Source of the DNA: Paraburkholderia sp. Ac-20340
Lineage (GTDB): Bacteria > Pseudomonadota > Gammaproteobacteria > Burkholderiales > Burkholderiaceae
Reading direction: 5' to 3'
DNA: 64,000 nt
Assembly: GCF_017104965.1 (NCBI RefSeq)
Contig: NZ_JAAGPR010000019.1
Location: 92,218 to 156,217, forward strand
Under the pieces are notes generated by a model. It had not been told where the DNA came from, ran no database searches, and worked only from the letters and a program-made list of their open reading frames with translations. Below are positions 7,891-15,355 of the stretch, in pieces; the stretch's first letter is position 1, and each line of letters opens with the position of its first letter. The position numbers were made by a program, and so were the translations under genes.

Positions 7891-8877
7891 TTACGATGTG
7901 GGTGCAGCCGAAAAACGCAGTAGTTCACCGGAAACTTGTGATTTCTCGACGATGCGAACCGTTATCGTTGCCCGAATAGCTTTTGTTGACGTCATGCAAT
8001 TTATGAGTCGTTTGATTTTGGTCGGGGTCATTTCAGGCTCGCGATATAGAACGGAGAATTGAGCGGTTTCCGACCTTAATTGGATGCGATAGTTTGGCCC
8101 AATTTTAACTATTCCATCGACAATAAATATGTCATCGATTGTCTGCGTATCAGACTTGCGACGCTTCCGGCGCTCCGATAGTACATCTAGTTGATGCGAA
8201 TTTAGATTAACATCCCCTATTTGCACATTATTTGCGTCGGCGGCAGAGCTCGCTAATTGCCAAAAGCTAGTGGAAACGTCAGGGATAAGCTGATCTAAAG
8301 CTGGGAATTTTGAAGATAATCGTTCAATCGCGCTGTCTAGTTTTTCCCAGCGTTCACGGTCTTGAGTAGTAATCTGTTGAGTTAAGGAAAGCAGTTGATT
8401 TCGGTCCTCAATTTCCAATTGCTTTGCTTTATTCTCGAAGTGCTTGAGAATAATTGGTTTTGCAACAATAGCCAAGCCGACAACCACGGCTGCAATTAAC
8501 GATTCAATGGGTCTATTTTGGACGACTTGAGCAGCGGCGTGAATTAACGGGCTAAGGTCCGTGTCCGCGATTGACGACCCTTTCCGAACTGTCGTCGTGA
8601 ACTCCAATTGCTCACTTTCTGCCTTTTTAAGTCGACGCATATCGTATGCGCCGTGCGCAATCGCTGCATATGCACGACCCATCGACTGTCGGAAGCCGAT
8701 TAGAGCTTCCATCTGCCCAGAGCGTAGGGACGATGCGTATCCTTTGCCATCGATCTTGATCCGGAGAGCTGGCCAGTTCTCGAAATCTAGTGTTGGAATA
8801 GATTGGCCCGCTAACCAAATGTCAATCAACTCCCATGCATCCTCTTCGCTTCTAATTTTGAACGTGTCCGATGTCAT
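7891..8877 (-). CDS. Single-pass membrane protein of the defence-like cassette
   Basis: The protein has 328 residues. An N-terminal domain (~1-105) includes FENWPALRIKIDGKGYASSL and MEALIGFRQSMGRAYAAIAH, a pattern I recall from uncharacterised proteins near defence genes but cannot name. Then come one membrane segment at ~119-140 (PIESLIAAVVVGLAIVAKPI), a charged coiled-coil-like stretch (ENKAKQLEIEDRNQLLSLTQ, ~145-185) and a C-terminal beta-rich domain (~240-328). Low GC matches the downstream nuclease gene. This order (N-domain, membrane anchor, coiled coil, sensor-like domain) would suit a membrane-bound sensor partnering the nuclease; inference. Confidence 0.5.
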   Translation of the reverse strand: MTSDTFKIRSEEDAWELIDIWLAGQSIPTLDFENWPALRIKIDGKGYASSLRSGQMEALIGFRQSMGRAYAAIAHGAYDMRRLKKAESEQLEFTTTVRKGSSIADTDLSPLIHAAAQVVQNRPIESLIAAVVVGLAIVAKPIILKHFENKAKQLEIEDRNQLLSLTQQITTQDRERWEKLDSAIERLSSKFPALDQLIPDVSTSFWQLASSAADANNVQIGDVNLNSHQLDVLSERRKRRKSDTQTIDDIFIVDGIVKIGPNYRIQLRSETAQFSVLYREPEMTPTKIKRLINCMTSTKAIRATITVRIVEKSQVSGELLRFSAAPTS

Positions 8878-9012
8878 TCAATCCCCGTCGCGGTGTTTTT
8901 CAAAGAGTTATTTTCTGCAGACCAATAATACCAGCGACACCGGGCGTTCCGCGCCGACAAATCTGGATCGGTTCGGTATACCCGTGTGAGCCATTCGCGG
9001 GAGGAAAAAAAT

Positions 9013-9079
9013 ATGGATCAATAGGGTTGACAGTGTGTGATCCAGTCGGCAAATTTGATCCATCTACCCAATTGATCCA
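9013..9079 (+). repeat. Cluster of four TGATCCA heptamers before the resolvase gene
   Basis: TGATCCA appears inverted at 9014-9020 and direct at ~9038-9044, 9056-9062 and 9072-9078. TTGACA at 9027-9032 could be a -35 box within the cluster. Serine resolvases bind sub-sites upstream of their own gene, so this may be a res-like site or operator. Confidence 0.4.
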
Positions 9080-9088
9080 ATCTAAGCC

Positions 9089-9688
9089 ATGACGAAAGAA
9101 CGGAAGTTGTACTACGGTCGAATCAGCACGACGGACGGCCAATCCATCGCAAGCCAAGTTGAGGACGCCAAAGCTCACTGCGTCAGCGAGAAAGACACGT
9201 TCATTGATGAAGGCGTAAGCGGATATCACGTCGCGCCGCTGGATCGTCCGCAGTGGGCCAAGGTCGAGCATGATCTACGGCACGGCGGTGTGCTGGTCGT
9301 GCGTTGGCTTGACCGAATCAGCCGCCGTTACGACGAGCTGCACGCGACGATGCGCCGGTTGATGGATATGGGTGTGCGTGTCGAATGCACGCTAAACGGG
9401 ATGGCGTTCGACGGCAGCGAGGCCGACCCGATCCAGAAGGCGATGCGCGATGCGGTGCTGGCGTTCATGGCCGCACAGGGAGAATCGGACTACCGCAACC
9501 GCCGTGAAATGCAGACGCGCGGCATCGCGATAGCCAAGGCCGAGGGCAAGTACACGGGCCGCCAGCGCACCCACGACTACGAAGCGATCAAGGCATGGCG
9601 GGCTGAGCATGGCGCGTCGATCAGCAGGACGGCGGAACACTTTGGCGTGGGCACAGCGACCGTCAAGCGCGCATGTGCCGTAGGGTAA
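9089..9688 (+). CDS. Small serine recombinase (resolvase/invertase family)
   Basis: This 199-residue DNA recombinase has its catalytic serine at S13 in YYGRISTTDGQS. The other conserved catalytic-domain features are VRWLDRISRR and the long E-helix region (QKAMRDAVLAFMAAQGESDY). The C-terminal ~45 residues (AIKAWRAEHGASISRTAEHF followed by GVGTATVKR) form the helix-turn-helix. Length and layout match Tn3/Hin-type enzymes, which resolve or invert DNA between short sites. Four TGATCCA repeats lie just upstream. It is a second recombinase on the element and may drive multimer resolution or a switch. Confidence 0.88.
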   Translation: MTKERKLYYGRISTTDGQSIASQVEDAKAHCVSEKDTFIDEGVSGYHVAPLDRPQWAKVEHDLRHGGVLVVRWLDRISRRYDELHATMRRLMDMGVRVECTLNGMAFDGSEADPIQKAMRDAVLAFMAAQGESDYRNRREMQTRGIAIAKAEGKYTGRQRTHDYEAIKAWRAEHGASISRTAEHFGVGTATVKRACAVG

Positions 9689-9820
9689 GAGTGCCCTCAT
9701 TTTTGTGTTCTCACTTCGTAAACGGTTGCCCGTCCCGATTTTCGCTTCGGGGGGGCGAATGCACCAGATTTATCGGCAAGCTTCAGAACTGCGACGCACT
9801 CAATATGGTGAGAATTCCGT

Positions 9821-9897
9821 ATTGTGAAACAGTACGCAGCTTTGATACAACCCGAAAATCATCTCAAAAGAACAAATTTTTTACATTGTGAAACAGT
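9821..9897 (+). repeat. 13-bp direct repeat pair
   Basis: ATTGTGAAACAGT occurs at 9821-9833 and 9885-9897, 64 bp apart, in a non-coding region upstream of the ATPase operon. These could be operator sites for a repressor not encoded nearby. Confidence 0.4.
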
Positions 9898-9935
9898 CGG
9901 GGGCTTCGAAGCAACGAACACCCCACCAAATCACG

Positions 9936-9960
9936 AAGACGCCCATGTGCGTCTTTTTTT
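9936..9960 (+). terminator. Rho-independent terminator
   Basis: A 7-bp stem AAGACGC/GCGTCTT with a 6-nt loop is followed by an uninterrupted T run. It probably ends the serine recombinase transcript or an upstream leader RNA. Confidence 0.75.
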
Positions 9961-10019
9961 TCGTCCCAAAAAACGCCCCATTGATAGGGGCAATTTCAAT
10001 TAATTAATAAGGTTTACTA

Positions 10020-10250
10020 ATGAATATAAAGGAAAGAGTGGCGCGCTTGCGCCGTCGTAACGCCGGTGTCCGCGTTTTCGGAACACCCAACCGAGCGGTC
10101 GTCGTGATCGATTTTTCGGAGGTACAGGCAATCACGGCATGGCGTCCGACGCCGTGCACCGTCACGCTCAAAGGCGGTGCGGAGTACCAGTTGACAGTCG
10201 ATACAGATTCATTTCTCGCGGCGTTTGAGCGGGAGGCCGAGTGCGAGTGA
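10020..10250 (+). CDS. Small unrecognised protein upstream of the ATPase gene
   Basis: This 76-residue protein has a basic N-terminus (MNIKERVARLRRRNAGVRVF) and a short beta-rich remainder (AVVVIDFSEVQAITAW; CTVTLKGGAEYQLTVD). An AAGG lies ~8 bases before the ATG. Its 3' end overlaps the next gene by 10 bases, and GGGAGG inside it serves the next start, so the two are translationally linked. It may be a nucleic-acid-binding accessory to the ATPase; function unknown. Confidence 0.6.
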   Translation: MNIKERVARLRRRNAGVRVFGTPNRAVVVIDFSEVQAITAWRPTPCTVTLKGGAEYQLTVDTDSFLAAFEREAECE

Positions 10251-11851
10251 TCGACGTAACACCGGGGTCATGGGCCGCATCCGCCGAGGTCATCGCGGAA
10301 GTAATGCGCGAGCGTTTCTGGCTAGTTGGTGGGCGTGTAGCGCGCTGGGATCGCGACGAAATGATCCCGATGGCCGCACGCGAAGTGGAGATGCGTTTGT
10401 GCGATCAGCGCGCCAGTGCTTATGTGGCGGGGCGGTCGAATGGACGTGCAGCGCGCGTACCCGCAGATTTACTTGCGCTCGGTATGGCGGAATTCAAGCG
10501 TGCCGCGCGGAAACACGGGCGCGCTGTAGACCATACGGTGCGCTGGCCGATGATGGTGCGCGAAAGTGGCACATGGTTGCCCGTACCCGTGGCGACTTCC
10601 GGAGTCGTACAGGTTGGTAGAGCGGTAGTTTGTGTCGAGGGCGATGGCGCAAAGGACGCGCTGGCGCTGGCGGACGACGCGACATTTGTTAGTGCAGTGG
10701 ACGTGGTGATGGCCCCGTTCGGGGAATACCGTTTGGCGGATAAACGGCACCAGGCTCTTGTACTAGCAGCGGCGCTGACGGCTGCGAACCGGCCAGCATT
10801 GCGTACGGCGCCAGCTGTCGTGATCGAGTCGCCGCTTCCACGTTCGGGCAAGACATTGCTGGCCGATAGTATTGGGGCGCTTGTGCCCCAGCGGGACGAC
10901 TACGGTAGCGTCGCTGTGTCTATGCCAACGAAAGAGGAAGAGATTGAGAAACGTGTGGCAGCGTGGTCCGAATCGGATGAACCGGTTGTCTCGCTGGACA
11001 ACCTGACTGGGCTGGTAGCGAGCGACGCGCTTACCGCGTTGATTACATCCGGCGTCGCGAAGTATCGCCCGTTCGGGTCGAACACAGAGATGCGTACCGT
11101 GGATTTTCGCGGACTGGTAGTGATGACCGGGAACAATGCGAGGTTGAGCAGGGATTTGCGCGCCCGGTCACTGAATATTCGAATCGACACCGGAAGCCTT
11201 GCGCCGGAGACCATCACGCATGCGTTCCATCCGCTGGAAAAGATCGAAGCTGAGCGGGCTGAGATCGCGGCGGCAGCGATTGGGATTCTCGCGGCGAGAG
11301 GAAGTGCCCGTGAGCAGTGGTTGCGGGATGTGTCGCCTGATTTTGCCGATTTGATTGCGCCTGCCGTACGGCGAGCTTGTGCGCTGATGCCGGAGCGGTT
11401 CGAATGGCCCGCCAGCGTCGCGGTCGAAATGTTCCCAACAGATGGGCCGACTGCCGTGGTGTCTGAACTGTTGGAGGCGTTCCTTGGCGCTCCCATCGAG
11501 CATGTGTTGGCGTTCGAAGCAGGTGTAACGGCAGATGAGATGCGCCATTGGTTCGAGGTTATCGAAGTCATGGAACCTGTTCTGGTGAATCATCACAAGC
11601 GTTTGAATCGGATCAGCCTTTCGCAGGAGCTAAGCAAACTGAACGGCGTGCCATGCGAATTTGGGAAGATTACTCAAACAAGACGGACAGCTACAACGAA
11701 GCCGAGGTGGCGTGTTGAGTTCTCGCCTGCTTTCCGTGAGCAACGTGCGAAGTACGCCGCGCAGCTGGATTTGGATGCTGCTGTGGATTTGGAAAGGTTG
11801 GCGGTGGGGAGCGAGGTTGGTCATTGGGTCACAACGTTGATCCAGAATTAA
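10241..11851 (+). CDS. Phage-type P-loop ATPase (putative replication helicase-like protein)
   Basis: The protein has 536 residues. A P-loop NTPase core spans ~165-330: Walker A-like SPLPRSGKT (197-205), Walker B VVSLDN (249-254), a sensor-1-like MTGNN (295-299) and arginine-finger candidates in RDLRARS (304-310). This arrangement is seen in SF3/D5-like and related phage or plasmid ATPases. The N-terminal ~150 residues do not show recognisable primase motifs. The GTG at 10241 is supported by GGGAGG at 10231-10236. It may drive replication of the excised element together with the neighbouring endonuclease. The exact family is uncertain. Confidence 0.6.
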   Translation: MRVIDVTPGSWAASAEVIAEVMRERFWLVGGRVARWDRDEMIPMAAREVEMRLCDQRASAYVAGRSNGRAARVPADLLALGMAEFKRAARKHGRAVDHTVRWPMMVRESGTWLPVPVATSGVVQVGRAVVCVEGDGAKDALALADDATFVSAVDVVMAPFGEYRLADKRHQALVLAAALTAANRPALRTAPAVVIESPLPRSGKTLLADSIGALVPQRDDYGSVAVSMPTKEEEIEKRVAAWSESDEPVVSLDNLTGLVASDALTALITSGVAKYRPFGSNTEMRTVDFRGLVVMTGNNARLSRDLRARSLNIRIDTGSLAPETITHAFHPLEKIEAERAEIAAAAIGILAARGSAREQWLRDVSPDFADLIAPAVRRACALMPERFEWPASVAVEMFPTDGPTAVVSELLEAFLGAPIEHVLAFEAGVTADEMRHWFEVIEVMEPVLVNHHKRLNRISLSQELSKLNGVPCEFGKITQTRRTATTKPRWRVEFSPAFREQRAKYAAQLDLDAAVDLERLAVGSEVGHWVTTLIQN

Positions 11852-11892
11852 AATATATTTAATTAAATCAATAGTTTGAGTGAAGTCTGAGC

Positions 11893-11926
11893 GCCCTGTC
11901 GATCGGTCATCGGTAGGGCATTTTTT
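11893..11926 (+). terminator. Rho-independent terminator after the ATPase gene
   Basis: A GCCCT/AGGGC outer stem with inner CGAT/ATCG pairing is followed by six Ts. It lies in the 95-bp gap between the ATPase and the HNH gene, so the HNH gene may rely on read-through or its own promoter. Confidence 0.65.
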
Positions 11927-11946
11927 ATGACCAAAGGAAAATAGAA

Positions 11947-12621
11947 GTGACGCAGTTGAAGTTTGATTTTGAAGTAGTAGGCCGACCGCTGACGGACGGC
12001 AAAGGGTTTAAGCACACTGGGATGAATGCTGACGAAATCGCGGTGTTGAAGGCGTTGCAATGGCGGCAGCAAGGAAGAAAGTGCGCGCTGTGCGGCGCGA
12101 AAGTGGCGTTAAAAGAGGCAGTATCGGATCACGACCACGCAACAACTGTCGCGCGTGGGGTACTTCACAGGCACTGTAATTCTTGGCTCGGGACAATGGA
12201 GGCGCGCGGGGAGAAGGCGGCGTACGAAGCGATCAGGGCAAAATCAGAGCGAATGAATGCTCCAAACTGGCTGTTCAATGCCCGGCAATATCTGGCCGAA
12301 TGGGGGGCGCTAGTCGCCGAAGTAGTGCCGGTTTACCACGCGCATGGTGTGTTAGCGGGGACACCGTGCCAGCAGGTATCTTGTGGACTTTTGCCCGATT
12401 TGGCGCGGGCGCGCCGGCGCGCTCGGGTGCGCCTTACGTGGGAGTTGCGTAAGCGCTGTGGCGCAAGAACGGCGCGACAACTACGCAGGCCATCCCCGGT
12501 GGCGGAGTGGCGAGCGGCTGAACGCGAGTCGAGCGAAGTGAGCGGCATACTGGCTGACTGCATCTTGAAGGCGTATCAAATCCCGGGATTCAGCCCGGTC
12601 AGTATTTGGGCGACGTCGTGA
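11947..12621 (+). CDS. Endonuclease VII-like HNH protein
   Basis: The protein has 224 residues. A treble-clef HNH nuclease resembling T4 recombination endonuclease VII spans ~38-85: C46-x2-C49, then SDHDHATTVARGVLHRHCNS supplies the catalytic DH motif, the second zinc cysteine (C77) and the family's asparagine, followed by LG. The N-terminal LTDGKGFKHTGMNADE and the basic C-terminal half are unassigned. Enzymes of this family cleave branched DNA such as Holliday junctions during phage replication. The GTG start has AAAGGA upstream. It is the last gene before attR. Confidence 0.72.
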   Translation: MTQLKFDFEVVGRPLTDGKGFKHTGMNADEIAVLKALQWRQQGRKCALCGAKVALKEAVSDHDHATTVARGVLHRHCNSWLGTMEARGEKAAYEAIRAKSERMNAPNWLFNARQYLAEWGALVAEVVPVYHAHGVLAGTPCQQVSCGLLPDLARARRRARVRLTWELRKRCGARTARQLRRPSPVAEWRAAERESSEVSGILADCILKAYQIPGFSPVSIWATS

Positions 12622-12698
12622 TGCGGTTATGGAACTCGCATCAACGTTTTGGCAGGTTAGGCCGTAGGCGAAGGGCAAAACTGTTACACTTAGGTCTT

Positions 12699-12712
12699 AC
12701 ACTGGCCACACC
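12699..12712 (-). repeat. Putative right arm-type integrase site
   Basis: On the minus strand this reads GGTGTGGCCAGTGT, matching the left copy at 1552-1565 with one mismatch. It lies 49 bp inside attR. A nearby TGTTACACT (12682-12690) resembles TGCTACACT at 1576-1584. Confidence 0.5.
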
Positions 12713-12761
12713 GAGTGTTTTTAGGTCATTGATTTATAAGGTTTTTTGTTGGCGTCGATGG

Positions 12762-12788
12762 GGTTCAAATCCTCTCGCCCCGACCAGA
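12762..12788. repeat. attR: 27-bp direct repeat
   Basis: This is an exact copy of 1475-1501 from tRNA-Pro but without the rest of the tRNA upstream. It marks the right junction of the element. Confidence 0.9.
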
Positions 12789-12792
12789 ATAG

Positions 12793-12825
12793 AACCCGCA
12801 CGGTGTCAAAACCGTGCGGGTTTTT
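12793..12825 (+). terminator. Displaced tRNA-Pro terminator
   Basis: A 12-bp stem AACCCGCACGGT/ACCGTGCGGGTT around a 6-nt loop runs into a T tract, 4 bp past attR. It most likely ended the tRNA-Pro transcript before the element inserted between the gene and this hairpin. Confidence 0.85.
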
Positions 12826-13251
12826 GCATTTGCGCGCGTAAAAAACGCGATGCGATCGTCGACCTCTCATCGCCCCTCAACAAATTCCACACCTCTGCGC
12901 GATCTCGCTTGATGTCGCATGCCTTCGCGCTCAAGTGCAAGCGGATATCCAATCGTTAACCTTTTACATTCAAAGCGTTAGCATCGCCTACGCGCAGAAT
13001 GACTGCGCAAGATCCGGCTGTTAGTTTTTCTCACATATCGATGAGAATCATTCGTTATGAGAGACGCGCCGCGCCCCTTACGATGTGCGCATATCCGCCG
13101 GTGCCTCTGTCACGTTCCGCATCTCGTTGCTATTACGCCGGGTTGCGGGCCTTTCGCATTCTGCTTCGCAGCAGGTGAGGGCAAGCCCGGACGCCATAAC
13201 AAAGGCAGGCCCCTCACGAGGCACAACCGCGCGTTCGACAGCGCTATCCCT
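12826..13251. other. Non-coding stretch upstream of the EamA gene
   Basis: About 426 bp with no supported gene. A continuous open frame runs in from 13057 in phase with the transporter, but it lacks the hydrophobic pattern and is treated as leader. TGAGAATCATTC near 13040 loosely recalls a Fur box but is too weak to call. Confidence 0.4.
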
Positions 13252-14190
13252 ATGAATCCGATCCAACTCGCCCAGCTTGTCTTTCTCGCCTCCCTGTGGG
13301 GCGGTTCGTTTCTCTTTATCCGCGTCGGTGTGACCGATCTGGGCGTGGCGCCGTTGATGGCGTTGCGCGTCGGTATCGGCGCCACGTTTTTGCTGCTGGT
13401 GCTGTTCACGCGACGTTCGCCGCGCGAAGCCATCGGCACGTTGCGCGCGCGTGCGTGGCCGCTGCTCGTGGTCGGCATCCTGAATTCGGCGGCGCCATTC
13501 TGCCTCTTCGCGTGGGCGGAGCTCACGCTTTCCGCAGGCGTGACTTCGGTGATCAATGCGACTACGCCGCTGTTCGGCGGGGTCGTCGCCTACGTCTGGC
13601 TCAAGGATCGCCTGAGCGGTCCGCGCGTGGTGGGCCTTGTGATCGGCTTTCTCGGCGTGCTGGCGTTGGTGTGGGATCAGATCGCCACGGGTGCCGGTAA
13701 CGGCGCGAGCAGCTCGTCGACGTTGCTGGCCGCTGCTGCCGCGCTGCTCGCTTCCGCGCTCTACGGCGTCGCGGCGAGCCTGACCAAACGTCACCTGACG
13801 GGCATCGATCCGCTCACCGTTGCCGCCGGCACGATGACGGCCGCGGCGATCGTGCTCGCGCCGTTTGCAATCGCGACCTGGCCGCACGCCGCCATCTCGC
13901 TGAAGGCGTGGGGCGCGGCGCTCTGTCTGGGCGTGGCGTGCACGGGCGTCGCGTATCTGATGTTCTTCCGCCTGATTGCTGCGATTGGCCCGGCGCGGAC
14001 GATCACCGTGACTTTCGTGATTCCCATTTTCGGCATTCTCTGGGGCGCGCTTTTCCTCGGCGAGCATGTGTCGATTGGCATGGTCGAGGCCTGCTTCACG
14101 ATTCTTGTCGGCACGGCGCTGGCGACGGGTTTTATCAAGCGTTTGCCGGGCTTCGGCCCGCGCGCCGATCGCGCCGCCGCCAAGCAGTAA
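13252..14190 (+). CDS. EamA/DMT-family transporter
   Basis: This 312-residue inner-membrane protein has about ten hydrophobic segments arranged as two EamA repeats. The first begins at FLASLWGGSFLFIRVGV and the second near LLASALYGVAASLTKR. The family exports metabolites, amino acids or drugs; substrate cannot be deduced. The ATG at 13252 is chosen because it begins the typical MNPIQLAQLVFLASLWG start; the upstream in-frame GTG/ATG codons would add a non-membrane stretch. It stands alone on the plus strand just outside the element. Confidence 0.85.
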   Translation: MNPIQLAQLVFLASLWGGSFLFIRVGVTDLGVAPLMALRVGIGATFLLLVLFTRRSPREAIGTLRARAWPLLVVGILNSAAPFCLFAWAELTLSAGVTSVINATTPLFGGVVAYVWLKDRLSGPRVVGLVIGFLGVLALVWDQIATGAGNGASSSSTLLAAAAALLASALYGVAASLTKRHLTGIDPLTVAAGTMTAAAIVLAPFAIATWPHAAISLKAWGAALCLGVACTGVAYLMFFRLIAAIGPARTITVTFVIPIFGILWGALFLGEHVSIGMVEACFTILVGTALATGFIKRLPGFGPRADRAAAKQ

Positions 14191-14607
14191 CGCTGCAATT
14201 TCACTCCTCTCATGATCGTTGCGCACACATCGATGCGTGCGCAACGATATCGACGCAACGCCAGACTGCCGGTAATCCCCGCCAATTATCGGCAGTTACC
14301 CCGCAGTCAACGTCAGCAATTCATCACCCTTAAACCGCCACTTAAAGCCGGTTTAAGCGCGACTGATTCGCATTGCAATCCCCGCCGATTTTCAATGAAA
14401 GCATCCAGTCAGCGAGTGCTTTGTCGCCCGGATGTGGGCGGCCGAACAGGCGCAGGTGTCAAATCGCGCCTACACTTCTTCGCACATCAGGCGATTCATT
14501 AGCAAACAGGTGTAAATCGCGTGGTGCGATGGTGCAGGCCAGCAATAAGGGAGAGCAGGCCGCGTGACGGCCCGGTCGTGAAGTGAAGTTCCTTGTCGGG
14601 GAAATTC
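14191..14607. other. Non-coding gap before pagL
   Basis: About 417 bp without a convincing gene or hairpin. Presumably it includes the pagL promoter, but no consensus was recognised. Confidence 0.4.
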
Positions 14608-15174
14608 ATGACAAAAAGACAATGGGCGTGGCAGGCCCGGTTGGCGCATTGCGCCTGTGCGGCGGCGCTGGCATTTGGCGCGGCGTCGGCGCACGCGGAT
14701 CAGTTCGGCGTCCAGTTGGGCGCGGGCGTCGCCGATCACGATGTCAAAAAGCTCGATCTCGGTCTGGTCTGGGACCCCGGCCTGCAATGGTGGCACTTCG
14801 CGGGTTTTCATTTCACCGTAGTGGGCGAATTTCACGCCGCCTACTGGAAGCTCGATGAAGCCGCGGCTTCGCAGCCAAATATCTGGGAATTCGGCGTGAC
14901 GCCGGTGTTCCGCATCATCAAGGACTCGGGCTGGATTCGGCCTTTCTTCGAAGCGGGCGTGGGTATCCGCCTGCTGTCGCACGTCGAGCTCACGCCCGAT
15001 CGCACGATGTCCACCGCGTTCCAGTTCGCCGATATGGTGGGCATCGGTGCGCAGTTCGGCGAGCACCAGAACTATCAGGCGGGCCTGCGCTTCCAGCACA
15101 TCTCGAACGCCGACATCAAGACGCCGAATCCGGGCCTGAATTTCGGCGAGGTTTATCTGCAGTACAACTTCTAG
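14608..15174 (+). CDS. pagL: Lipid A 3-O-deacylase (PagL family)
   Basis: The precursor has 188 residues with a cleavable signal peptide (residues ~1-30, ending AASAHA). The rest alternates like an eight-stranded outer-membrane beta barrel and ends in phenylalanine (LQYNF), the usual BamA signal. The catalytic motif is seen as QHISNADIKTPNPG with H164 and S166, and E181 lies in the final strand. PagL removes the 3-O acyl chain from lipid A in the outer membrane, altering LPS signalling. The ATG at 14608 starts the signal peptide; a TTG at 14593 is the alternative. Confidence 0.88.
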   Translation: MTKRQWAWQARLAHCACAAALAFGAASAHADQFGVQLGAGVADHDVKKLDLGLVWDPGLQWWHFAGFHFTVVGEFHAAYWKLDEAAASQPNIWEFGVTPVFRIIKDSGWIRPFFEAGVGIRLLSHVELTPDRTMSTAFQFADMVGIGAQFGEHQNYQAGLRFQHISNADIKTPNPGLNFGEVYLQYNF

Positions 15175-15355
15175 GCAGATCGGCAGCCCGCACCGGCGGT
15201 GGGGCGCGCACCTGCCGCCCCCCGTCACGCCCATCCCCCTCCGGCCGTCCAACCCGTTACACTCTGCTTATGATGCAGTGCACCACGCGTGCGGCATCAC
15301 CGGTTTTCCATAGACGATGTACCGGCGTCGCAGATAAAGGAGTGAGGAGCAAGGC

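Larger units (their letters stand above)
9689..10019. other. Regulatory gap with repeats and a terminator
   Basis: No gene is supported here. It contains a 13-bp direct repeat (9821-9833 and 9885-9897), a rho-independent terminator (9936-9960) and a second short hairpin (GCCCC/GGGGC, 9975-9991) before the AT-rich leader of the next gene. Confidence 0.5.

Noticed and set aside
9975..9991. Second hairpin as another terminator
   Set aside because: GCCCC/GGGGC is only 5 bp and is followed by AATTTC rather than a T run. It is more likely part of the leader.
13036..13056. Possible Fur box before the EamA transporter
   Set aside because: Only a partial match to the GATAATGATAATCATTATC pattern, and no iron-related gene is adjacent.
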